A stretch of DNA of 11,138 bases from assembly GCA_002405515.1 (NCBI GenBank), contig DHLZ01000093.1:1-11138 (forward strand). Direction: 5' to 3'. How positions within the stretch are numbered: position 1 is the stretch's first letter; each line of letters opens with the position of its first letter. A program made the translations under genes and the position numbers. Source of the stretch: Planctomycetaceae bacterium UBA4655 (GTDB lineage Bacteria > Planctomycetota > Planctomycetia > Pirellulales > UBA1268). Below the pieces are notes generated by a model. The model was not told the origin of the DNA, did not search any database, and saw only the letters and a program-made list of their open reading frames with translations. Positions 1 to 5,433 of the stretch are shown piece after piece.

Positions 1-207
1 CAACTTCCCTAGGCCATCGACAAGCTCATGCAGGGCGTCGGCCGGCGCATCCGCACGCGGGAGGACCAGGGCACGGTCGTGATCCTCTATCCCCGGATGC
101 TCTCGAAGCCCTACGGCCGGATATTCCTCGAGAATCTCCCCCCGGCCCGCGTGGAGATCGAGTCGAGTCCCACGGAAGCCCGAGGCGCGAGCCGAGAGGG
201 GCGTTGA
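1..207 (+). pseudogene. C-terminal remnant of a DinG/Rad3-type superfamily 2 DNA helicase
   Basis: Reading frame 1 gives QLP, an amber TAG at 10-12, then AIDKLMQGVGRRIRTRED and further helicase tail up to TGA at 205-207. The QGVGRRIR stretch is helicase motif VI of the DinG/YoaA (XPD-like) family, and the later PYGRIFLENLP matches the end of that family. These enzymes are ATP-dependent 5'-3' helicases in DNA repair. Two features suggest decay. The TAG falls where family members have a sense codon between LP and A (Gln is common, and CAG to TAG is one transition). The normally conserved DPR triplet reads YPR. The last residues (from about 174) are encoded by a 28-bp intergenic repeat that also leads into the stop codon. 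The 5' part is outside the window, so a sequencing error at codon 4, or a larger intact gene with a short broken tail, cannot be excluded. Confidence 0.55.
174..201 (+). repeat. REP-like 28-bp repeat, copy 1
   Basis: Begins GGAAGCCCGAGGCGCGAGCC and ends GAGAGGGG. It is identical over all 28 bases to the reverse complement of 3019-3046. It lies at the 3' end of the helicase remnant, reads in the same direction, and is followed by GCGTTGACG. As RNA it can form a short hairpin: CGAGGC (181-186), a GCGA tetraloop (187-190) and GCCGAG (191-196), with tandem G-A pairs in the stem. Confidence 0.85.
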
Positions 208-220
208 CGAAGCACCTTGT

Positions 221-259
221 GTTGACGTCTGGTCCACATGCGATCACCAGCACGTCAAC
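221..259. other. Inverted repeat hairpin inside the composite element
   Basis: GTTGACGT (221-228) pairs with ACGTCAAC (252-259). CTGGT (229-233) then pairs with ACCAG (246-250), with a single bulged C at 251 and a 12-base loop. This is a 13-bp stem. It resembles an operator palindrome or a terminator-like stem but has no T tract. The GTTGACG half also appears right after REP copy 1, so it may belong to the repeat's own structure. Confidence 0.6.
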
Positions 260-267
260 TTGCGGGA

Positions 268-406
268 TTCGGGGCTACCCGTGTGCCGCTCGCCGGACGC
301 TCGCTGCGCACATCCTGTGCTCCGCTCGCTCGGATGCAGACTTCGCTCCGCAATCCTTGCTTCGCTTGTCTGCATACGCCGTCTCGGGCACACGTGCAGC
401 CCCGAA
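268..406. other. Multi-branched self-complementary core, possible structured RNA or cruciform
   Basis: Outer arms 268-287 and 387-406 are complementary at 18 of 20 positions. Enclosed are GCACA-TCC-TGTGC (308-320) and an 11-bp arm with one mismatch (331-341 with 368-378, core ATGCAGAC/GTCTGCAT). The second arm encloses GCAA-TCC-TTGC (350-360). The two small hairpins share a TCC loop. The result is a closed outer stem with two branches. No known RNA family was recognised. It could act as an RNA on either strand, as a DNA cruciform, or be the folding part of a mobile repeat. No dedicated promoter was identified. Confidence 0.5.
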
Positions 407-470
407 CGGTCAAACTTGGTGCTCAATGATTCATACAGGCACTCGGATGCTGAACGCTCCCGGGGGGCGT

Positions 471-609
471 GTTCGGGGGGTCGGGGAACGTTGAGGAGCA
501 TCAGGTGTATCCTCACCGTAGCGACGATGCGTCCGCTCCCCCGGCGGCAATGCGGCGTCGTTCAAACGCGTTTCATGACCGGGCATCCACTCATGGGACC
601 GCGTCAACA
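471..609 (-). repeat. Dispersed repeat segment, copy A
   Basis: Read on the minus strand, this segment follows REP copy 2 and aligns to 11001-11138 at roughly three-quarters identity by eye, with one or two single-base gaps. Two blocks are identical: TGGATGCCCGGTCA (minus strand of 576-589, also 11021-11034) and a 19-base block GCCGCATTGCCGCCGGGGG (minus strand of 538-556, also 11054-11072). Short open frames exist through both copies, but none has a start, ribosome site or recognisable family, so it is called a repeat rather than a gene. Confidence 0.75.
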
Positions 610-637
610 CCCCTCTCGGGTCGCGCTCCGGGCTTCC
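610..637 (-). repeat. REP-like 28-bp repeat, copy 2
   Basis: Reverse-strand copy of the 28-bp repeat, differing from copy 1 at three positions (AG to GA at 10-11, G to C at 18). The changes disturb the short internal hairpin. It begins just beyond the TAA stop (641-639) of the CBM9-like gene and has the same orientation as that gene, as the other gene-end copies do. Confidence 0.8.
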
Positions 638-638
638 G

Positions 639-1289
639 TTACGTGAGCAACTCGAGTTCGGCCCAGGTCGTCGGGTCGCTCTCCCAGGGGAACTCCGGCG
701 GCCCGAAGAAGGGGACGCGGCCGAGGCGGCGGTCAATGACGGCCGCGAAGAAGCCGAGCCGGGGGATCTCCGCGGGATCCCAGCCGGGGAGCGCCTGGGA
801 GGAGATGAAGGCGTCGATCTGCCAGCCGTCGGGAAGGAGCTTCGACTCGATCGGGATCGAGCCCGCCGGCAGCTCCGCCGGAAGCTCGCTCGTCCGAGGA
901 ATGACCGCGGCCACCGCCACCGGCTTGTCGGCGCGGGGGCCGCCGCCGGTGGGCAGGAGTGCGAGCCGGCGGCAGAACCTACCGGCGCGGTGGCTCTCGC
1001 CGGTGGGACGCGTCGCGATCCAGAGATGGAGGCCGTCGCTGTCCTCCGGCTTCGTCGGCTGGCACCAGCGGTTCGTTCCCACTCCCTTGGCGATCGCCCG
1101 GACGGCGAGCCCTTCGTCGTTCCAGGCCAGCGAAAGCTCCAGCAGGTCCGGCACCCCGGCAAGCGGCGCCGTCGCCGGCAGATGGCACGCTTCGTCGAGG
1201 TCCCACGAGGCCGGAGGCCAGATTTTTCGGATTTTTCGGCAGGGAAGCCGGAACCGGAAAAGTGAGGCAGGATTGATGAGCGGGCTCAC
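639..1289 (-). CDS. CBM9-like (carbohydrate-binding family 9-like) domain protein
   Basis: A 216-residue protein with no obvious signal peptide. From about residue 30 it reads like a single CBM9-like beta-sandwich domain: DLDEACHLP near the start, LSLAWNDEGLAV in an early strand, DSDGLHLWIATR in the middle (the ligand-side segment in this fold), HRAGRFCRRLALLPTGGG after it, and GWQIDAFISSQALPGWDP followed by RLGFFAAVIDR near the end. I recall similar single-domain proteins in planctomycetes without an assigned enzymatic role; sugar binding is inferred only from the fold. The start used is GTG at 1289, the longest option, and no ribosome site supports it. The N-terminal RKIRKIW is encoded by a tandem 9-bp duplication (ATTTTTCGG at 1222-1239 on the + strand). 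It is transcribed divergently from glgA with 107 bp between starts. Its TAA stop abuts REP copy 2. Confidence 0.7.
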   Translation of the reverse strand: MSPLINPASLFRFRLPCRKIRKIWPPASWDLDEACHLPATAPLAGVPDLLELSLAWNDEGLAVRAIAKGVGTNRWCQPTKPEDSDGLHLWIATRPTGESHRAGRFCRRLALLPTGGGPRADKPVAVAAVIPRTSELPAELPAGSIPIESKLLPDGWQIDAFISSQALPGWDPAEIPRLGFFAAVIDRRLGRVPFFGPPEFPWESDPTTWAELELLT

Positions 1290-1335
1290 GGTCGTGCCTG
1301 CCGGACGGTGAAAAGGTTCTCGAAACCGACGAAAC

Positions 1336-1341
1336 TATACT
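1336..1341 (+). promoter_or_regulatory. Possible -10 box for glgA
   Basis: TATACT, in one of the few A/T-rich spots of the 107-bp divergent region, 55 bases before the glgA ATG. No good -35 hexamer lies at standard spacing; TTCTCG at 1317-1322 is poor and too close. Transcription would start near 1348, at the foot of the hairpin at 1345-1373. Confidence 0.35.
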
Positions 1342-1344
1342 CTC

Positions 1345-1373
1345 CACGGCCCCGCGAAGGGGTTGCGGCCGTG
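1345..1373 (+). promoter_or_regulatory. Hairpin in the glgA leader
   Basis: CACGGCC (1345-1351) is perfectly complementary to GGCCGTG (1367-1373). Inside, CCCC (1350-1353) can pair with GGGG (1359-1362) around GCGAA. The hairpin would stand at or near the 5' end of the glgA transcript, or act as an operator palindrome just after the -10 box. It is followed by GGGAAAGACGACGGAA, which gives at best a weak ribosome site. Confidence 0.5.
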
Positions 1374-1396
1374 GGAAAGACGACGGAATCCACGCC

Positions 1397-2872
1397 ATGC
1401 GGGTGTTGATGGTTGCCAGCGAGGCGGTGCCCTTCGCGAAGACCGGCGGGCTCGCCGACGTCGCCGGGGCGCTGCCGACCGCACTCGCCCGGCTCGGCTG
1501 TGACGTGACGCTCGTGATGCCGGCCTACCGGGAGGTCTTCTCGAAGGGCCTGCCGATCAAGCCGACCGGCATGACGCTCGAGGTGCCGGTGGGTCAGCGG
1601 CGGGCGACCGTCCACGTGCTCGAGAGCCGGCTGCCCGGATCCGACGTCACCGTCTACCTCATCGCCAACGACGCCTGCTTCGACCGGCCGAACCTCTACG
1701 GGGCGGGTCAGGACTATCCCGACAACGCCGAGCGTTTCATTCTCTTCTCCCGCGGCGCGATGGAGCTCGCCGGACGGCTCGCGCACCCCTTCGACATCAT
1801 CCACTGCCACGACTGGCAGGCGGGTCTCGTGCCGATCTACCGCCGGACGCTCTACGCCGACTGGCCCGCGATCGCCCGCTCGAAGACGATCCAGACGATC
1901 CACAACATGGCCTACCAGGGGACGTTTTGGCACTGGGACATGCTCCTCACGGGGCTCGACTGGAAGTACTTCAACTGGCAGCAGATGGAGTTCTACGGCC
2001 AGCTCAACTTCCTCAAGACCGGTCTCGTCTTCGCCGACGCCGTCAGCACCGTGAGCCCGACCTACGCCCGCGAGATCATCGAGCCCCCGGGCGGCTGCGG
2101 CCTCGAGGGCGTGCTCGCGGGGCGGCCCGATTCCGTCACGGGAATCGTCAACGGCATCGACGCCTCGTCCTGGAACCCGCGGACCGACCGTCACATCCCT
2201 CGGCCCTACGGCGAGGAGGACTTCGCCGACGGCAAGTACGCCGCCCGCGTGGCGCTCGCGGCCCGGCTCGGCCATGCGGCGCCCGACCCGCGGCCGCTCG
2301 TCGCCTTCGTCGGCCGGCTCGTGTCGCAGAAGGGGGTCAACCTCGTGCTCGAGTTGATCGGCCGGATGGCCGGCAACCATGAGGGCGGCCGGGCACGGTT
2401 CCTCGTGCTCGGCACGGGCGACGGTGAGATCGAGCACGCGCTGCAGCGGGCGGCGGCGACGTTTCCGGAGTCGGTCGACGTCGTCATCGGCTTCGACGAG
2501 GGCCTCGCGCATCTCGTGCAGGCCGCGAGTGACATCATGCTCGTGCCGAGCCTCTACGAGCCATGCGGTCTGACGCAGCTCTACGCGCTCGCCTACGGCA
2601 CGATTCCCGTCGTGCGGGCGACCGGCGGCCTCGCCGACACGGTCGTGGACACCACCCCCGACACGGTGCGTGACGGCGTGGCCAGCGGCTTCGTCTTCGA
2701 GCCGTTCGATTCCCTGGCGCTCGAGCAGGCCCTCGACCGCGCCCTCGAGGCGCATTCCGATCGCGACGGCTGGGCCGCGATGGTCCGCCGCGTCATGCGG
2801 CAGGACTGGTCGTGGGACCACGCCGCCCGCGAATACCTCTCGCTCTACCGCGCGACGGTCGCGCAGCTTTGA
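1397..2872 (+). CDS. glgA: Glycogen synthase (ADP-glucose-type, GT5)
   Basis: A 491-residue cytoplasmic GT-B glycosyltransferase of family GT5 that extends alpha-1,4-glucan using ADP-glucose. The N-terminal domain begins MRVLMVASEAVPFAKTGGL, with the KTGGLADV nucleotide-sugar motif at residues 15-22 (Lys15). IIHCHDWQAG, TIHNMAYQG and DAVSTVSPTYA are family signatures, and GIVNGIDASSWNP marks the link to the C-terminal domain. There, GRLVSQKG supplies Arg307 and Lys312, and PSLYEPCGLTQ supplies the glutamate at 388 that matches the catalytic-site Glu of characterised GlgA. TGGLADTV follows. Length fits the family (E. coli about 477), and no key residue is missing. The ATG at 1397 places the KTGGL motif at the normal distance from the N terminus. 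No other glycogen gene is present in the window. A leader hairpin (1345-1373) may affect expression, and a REP cluster follows the stop. Confidence 0.97.
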   Translation: MRVLMVASEAVPFAKTGGLADVAGALPTALARLGCDVTLVMPAYREVFSKGLPIKPTGMTLEVPVGQRRATVHVLESRLPGSDVTVYLIANDACFDRPNLYGAGQDYPDNAERFILFSRGAMELAGRLAHPFDIIHCHDWQAGLVPIYRRTLYADWPAIARSKTIQTIHNMAYQGTFWHWDMLLTGLDWKYFNWQQMEFYGQLNFLKTGLVFADAVSTVSPTYAREIIEPPGGCGLEGVLAGRPDSVTGIVNGIDASSWNPRTDRHIPRPYGEEDFADGKYAARVALAARLGHAAPDPRPLVAFVGRLVSQKGVNLVLELIGRMAGNHEGGRARFLVLGTGDGEIEHALQRAAATFPESVDVVIGFDEGLAHLVQAASDIMLVPSLYEPCGLTQLYALAYGTIPVVRATGGLADTVVDTTPDTVRDGVASGFVFEPFDSLALEQALDRALEAHSDRDGWAAMVRRVMRQDWSWDHAAREYLSLYRATVAQL

Positions 2873-2904
2873 AACCGCTCGGGGCGTGGCCTTTCCAGTT
2901 GAAT

Positions 2905-2922
2905 GGAAGCCCGAGGCGCAAG
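2905..2922 (+). repeat. REP-like repeat, copy 3 (left 18 bases only)
   Basis: GGAAGCCCGAGGCGCAAG, matching the first 18 bases of copy 4 exactly; the right part of the motif is absent and is replaced by TTTCCCAGCAGG. It starts 33 bases after the glgA stop codon in the gene's orientation. Between copies 3 and 4 lies a small palindrome, CCGGA-AAAA-TCCGG (2941-2954). Confidence 0.7.
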
Positions 2923-2952
2923 TTTCCCAGCAGGCGAACACCGGAAAAATCC

Positions 2953-2980
2953 GGAAGCCCGAGGCGCAAGCCGAGTGGAG
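2953..2980 (+). repeat. REP-like 28-bp repeat, copy 4
   Basis: Begins GGAAGCCCGAGGCGCAAGCC and ends GAGTGGAG. Relative to copy 1 the loop of the possible hairpin changes from GCGA to GCAA, which is still a GNRA-type tetraloop, while both stem halves (CGAGGC and GCCGAG) are kept. It is followed by AGTTGAGG, similar to the GTTGACG after other copies. Confidence 0.75.
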
Positions 2981-3018
2981 AGTTGAGGAAAGCACCGTGA
3001 GTTGATGGCACGCCATCT

Positions 3019-3046
3019 CCCCTCTCGGCTCGCGCCTCGGGCTTCC
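3019..3046 (-). repeat. REP-like 28-bp repeat, copy 5
   Basis: Exact reverse complement of copy 1 over 28 bases although 2.8 kb away. With copy 4 it forms an inverted pair spanning 2953-3046, like a miniature of the 174-637 element. Between the two copies (2981-3018) is GGCACGCC plus flanking bases with no gene. Confidence 0.85.
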
Positions 3047-3094
3047 GTGTGGCGTCGGGCTTCGCTCTCAAGCTGTCGGCCGCTTCTGCCGATA

Positions 3095-3118
3095 CGACCG
3101 GTGGATTCATCACGGTCG
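3095..3118 (+). promoter_or_regulatory. Hairpin in the leader of the Cys-rich exported protein gene
   Basis: CGACC (3095-3099) pairs with GGTCG (3114-3118). After one bulged G, GTG (3101-3103) pairs with CAC (3111-3113) around GATTCAT. It ends 10 bases before the ATG and its 3' arm overlaps the only G-rich stretch (GGTCGGGGG) that could serve as ribosome site, so folding could limit translation. A function is inferred from position only. Confidence 0.35.
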
Positions 3119-3128
3119 GGGGCTTTCG

Positions 3129-3497
3129 ATGCACCGCATCCTTCGCAGCTTGTGTCTCTTCGCGACGGTGATCGCCGCGGGCACGGCCTTCGCCGGCGGT
3201 GACCTCGTCCATCCGCCCGAGTGGCCCTGCACCGGATGCGGCCCGCGGTACTGGGGCGAGCAGCACGCGCAGGGCTGGTGTCCGGATCCGTGCGATTCCT
3301 GCAACCGCTGGGTCGGCCGCAACGGCGCCAGGGAGATGCCCGACCGGCTCGCCCCATGGCAGATGGCCCCGAACGCCGGCTTCGAGCCGCCGGAGCATCT
3401 CGGCTGGGCGACGCACGGTTCCAGCGAGGAATGCCGCGCCTGCGGGCCCCGCAGCCCTTCTCATCGGAGCTTCTGGCAACTCTTGAAGTTCTGGTGA
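3129..3497 (+). CDS. Small exported Cys-rich protein, unknown function
   Basis: A 122-residue protein. MHRILRSLCLFATVIAAGTAFA is a Sec signal peptide with likely cleavage after AFA (residue 22). The mature part is rich in Trp, Pro and Cys, with three CxxC pairs (34-37 CTGC, 55-58 CDSC, 102-105 CRAC) and Cys51 in CPDPC. This pattern suits disulfides in the periplasm or metal binding, and I cannot choose between them. No family was recognised, though the style (short exported protein with WP and GW motifs) resembles the pair at 10168-10904. The ATG at 3129 starts the signal peptide directly. No clear Shine-Dalgarno sequence was seen. The last 37 bases overlap, tail to tail, the gene on the opposite strand (3461-4597). 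Confidence 0.75.
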   Translation: MHRILRSLCLFATVIAAGTAFAGGDLVHPPEWPCTGCGPRYWGEQHAQGWCPDPCDSCNRWVGRNGAREMPDRLAPWQMAPNAGFEPPEHLGWATHGSSEECRACGPRSPSHRSFWQLLKFW

Positions 3498-4597
3498 GCG
3501 GCGACCGCCGCCGCGAACGTGACCGGATCGTTCCACGTGCGGCAGGCGTCGAGCACCGCCGGGAGGTCGTCCGCGGCGACGGCGAGATCGACGATCGACG
3601 GCAGGAGCCCCGTCGAGAAGCCGTCCGACCCGGGCGTGCGCGAGAGGAGAATCCGCAACGACTCCTTCGCCCGACCGATCCTCCAGAGCAGGATCGCGAG
3701 CCATTCGGCCGGAGCGGCATCGTCGGGAGAACAATCCCGTTGTGCCTCGAAGTAGGCGACCGCCGCATCGACACCCTGCCCGAGCTGCGCGCCGAAGAAC
3801 TTCTGCGACGCGATGGCGAGTTCGGTGAAGGGCGGCTCGCCGGGCATGAGCATGTCTTCCGGTGCGCCGCGGCCGTAGTCCGCCAGGGCGAGCGCCTTCG
3901 CGATCCGATTCCGGTCGGTGCATTCCCGCCCGATCCCGAGGACGCTGTGGAGGTGCGAGAGATCGACGTGCGAACCACGCTCGATGCACTCGCCGTGGAG
4001 ATGATCGACGAGCACGTCGGCCGCGGGCCTTCGCCTCGCGGCGGGGAGCCTCGCCACCGCCTGCATGTAGGCCGTGATCGCGTTGCAGGTGCCATGGTCC
4101 TCGATGACCAGCCGCAAGCCCAGGGCCGGGTCGATCCCCTCCCAGAGTGCCAGCTGCATGATCTCCGTGCGGAGCTCATCGCGGTCGGCGAGATCCTCCC
4201 GGCCGAGCAGCCTCTCGAGACGTGCGGCCACCTCCGCGGGCTCCGCCGCAGCGCGGAGATACATCCACGCGGCAGCCGGCCGACCCTCGTCGAGGAGCGG
4301 CCAGCCCGCCTCGCGGCAGGCGGCGAGCGAGGCTTCGTCGAGCTTGTCGCGGATCGAACGGTCGATGCCGGCGAGATCACCGGAGGGCGGCAGGCCGCAG
4401 GCGAGCCTCGCCTCCAGGAGCCGAACGTCGAAGAGGGCATGCCAGCGGCCGGTCTCGGCCAGCCAGGTCGCGAGTGAATGCAGCATCGCGGATGAGCCCT
4501 CCGTGGCGGCGAGCCGCTCGAGCCGCTCGAAGACCGCTTGCTCGGCGGCGGTGGGGGATCGCACGGATTCGGGGCCATCGTGCGAGGTCATCGGCAT
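3461..4597 (-). CDS. Hypothetical alpha-helical repeat protein, unknown function
   Basis: A 378-residue protein from the first ATG (4597), or 376 residues from the ATG at 4591, which forms an ATGA overlap with the TGA of the preceding RNA methyltransferase gene. No signal peptide or membrane segment was seen. The sequence is mostly amphipathic helices rich in Ala, Leu and Arg, with TPR-like character in places (LATWLAETGRWHALFDVRLL near the N terminus, DAAVAYFEAQRD and EWLAILLWRIGRAKESLRIL near the C terminus). A central segment, LVIEDHGTCNAITAYMQAVA, looks like a distinctive conserved patch and may be a useful search key. No catalytic motif was recognised. The tight coupling to a SpoU-type methyltransferase suggests co-expression, but any functional link is inference. 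The 3' end lies inside the convergent exported-protein gene. Confidence 0.85.
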   Translation of the reverse strand: MPMTSHDGPESVRSPTAAEQAVFERLERLAATEGSSAMLHSLATWLAETGRWHALFDVRLLEARLACGLPPSGDLAGIDRSIRDKLDEASLAACREAGWPLLDEGRPAAAWMYLRAAAEPAEVAARLERLLGREDLADRDELRTEIMQLALWEGIDPALGLRLVIEDHGTCNAITAYMQAVARLPAARRRPAADVLVDHLHGECIERGSHVDLSHLHSVLGIGRECTDRNRIAKALALADYGRGAPEDMLMPGEPPFTELAIASQKFFGAQLGQGVDAAVAYFEAQRDCSPDDAAPAEWLAILLWRIGRAKESLRILLSRTPGSDGFSTGLLPSIVDLAVAADDLPAVLDACRTWNDPVTFAAAVAAHQNFKSCQKLR

Positions 4598-5433
4598 GTC
4601 TGCTGGCGAAGGGATTCGTAGGCGAGCGCGGCGGCGGTCGCCGACACGTTGAGGCTGTCGGCGAGGCCGAGCATCGGCAGTCGGACGGTCTCGAGATCGA
4701 TCCTGCCGGAGGCGGCCGCGTCGCTCCAGCCCTTCGACAGGCCGTGCGCCTCGCTGCCGAGCACGATCGCGGCCGGCCCGGCGAGCCTGCCCTCGTGCCA
4801 GGGCCGCGTGCCGTCGGGCGTCGCCGCGACGACATGCCGCCGCGTCGCCGCGCACCAGGAGATCGCCTCGGCCGTGGTCGCCTCCGCCACGGGCACGGAG
4901 AAGACCGTGCCGAGGCTCGCGCGGATGCAGGCGGGGTTGGCGACGTCGGTCTGTCCGCCGGCCGCGATCACGCCGGCGAACCCCGCGGCGTCGGCGGTGC
5001 GGATGATGGCGCCCAGGTTGCCGGGCTTCTCGACGCCCTCGACGATGAAGAGCGGCGCGTGTGTCCGAAAAAAATGTCCGCCTTCCACGCGGTCTGCTTC
5101 CGCGAGCGTGGTGCCACGCCATCGCACGACGGCCACGACGCCCTCGTTTCTTTCGCCGAACGCGATCCGTTCGAGCGGACGCTCGGCGAGCGGCGTCACC
5201 GTCGCCCCGCGGGAGGCCATTTCCCGGATCCACTCCTCCGGCGGCCTGGCGGCGTCGTCGGCCGCGACGAACAATTCGACGATCTCGACGCCGGCCTTCG
5301 CCGCCCGCTCGATCTCGCGCCTTCCGTCGACGATCGAAAGTCCCGTCTCCCGGCGTGCCCCCGGCGACCGCAGCCGGGCCGTCGCGCGGATGTGCGGATT
5401 CGACGGGCTCGTGATCGCGTCACGAGGAGGCAT
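4588..5433 (-). CDS. SpoU/TrmH-family RNA 2'-O-ribose methyltransferase
   Basis: A 281-residue SPOUT enzyme expected to transfer a methyl group from S-adenosylmethionine to a ribose 2'-OH in rRNA or tRNA. The N-terminal part (about 1-110) resembles the substrate-binding domain of the family (SNPHIRATARLRS, then VDGRREIERA, and later FGERNEGVVAVV). The C-terminal knotted domain has all three SpoU motifs: EKPGNLGAIIRTADAAGF (135-152, with Asn139 and Arg145), IVLGSEAHGLS (223-233) and LPMLGLADSLNVSATAA (252-268, with Ser260-Leu-Asn262). The specific target cannot be read from sequence. It overlaps the upstream oxidoreductase gene by 14 bases and the downstream hypothetical gene by 3 to 10 bases, so translation is probably coupled. 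The ATG at 5433 was chosen because it gives the complete N-terminal domain. Confidence 0.92.
   Translation of the reverse strand: MPPRDAITSPSNPHIRATARLRSPGARRETGLSIVDGRREIERAAKAGVEIVELFVAADDAARPPEEWIREMASRGATVTPLAERPLERIAFGERNEGVVAVVRWRGTTLAEADRVEGGHFFRTHAPLFIVEGVEKPGNLGAIIRTADAAGFAGVIAAGGQTDVANPACIRASLGTVFSVPVAEATTAEAISWCAATRRHVVAATPDGTRPWHEGRLAGPAAIVLGSEAHGLSKGWSDAAASGRIDLETVRLPMLGLADSLNVSATAAALAYESLRQQTCR

Larger units (their letters stand above)
174..637. repeat. Composite non-coding element bounded by inverted REP-like repeats
   Basis: This 464-bp stretch holds no convincing gene. It starts with the 28-bp repeat in + orientation (174-201) and ends with a 25/28 match in - orientation (610-637). 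The similarity extends inward: GTTGACG follows copy 1 and CGTCAAC precedes copy 2. Read from the right end on the minus strand it contains a segment recurring at 11001-11138, then a less conserved G/C-rich stretch, then a highly self-complementary core (268-406), then a separate hairpin (221-259). The form resembles a non-autonomous element such as a MITE or a BIME-like unit. No transposase or target-site duplication was seen, so mobility is inference. Confidence 0.6.

Noticed and set aside
244..516. 90-residue minus-strand open frame within the composite element
   Set aside because: No ribosome site or recognisable family; it runs through inverted-repeat arms, whose composition explains it.
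208..609. Integron attC site or CRISPR array
   Set aside because: The inverted repeats lack the attC core sequences (GTTRRRY and RYYYAAC at the ends), and there are no regularly spaced direct repeats with unique spacers.
1222..1262. Relationship between the A/T-rich tandem at the CBM9-like gene start and the CCGGAAAAATCCGG palindrome at 2941-2954
   Set aside because: They share only short strings such as GGATTTTTC; not enough to call them the same repeat.
1286..3016. 576-residue minus-strand open frame across glgA
   Set aside because: Antisense shadow; glgA on the + strand is unambiguous.
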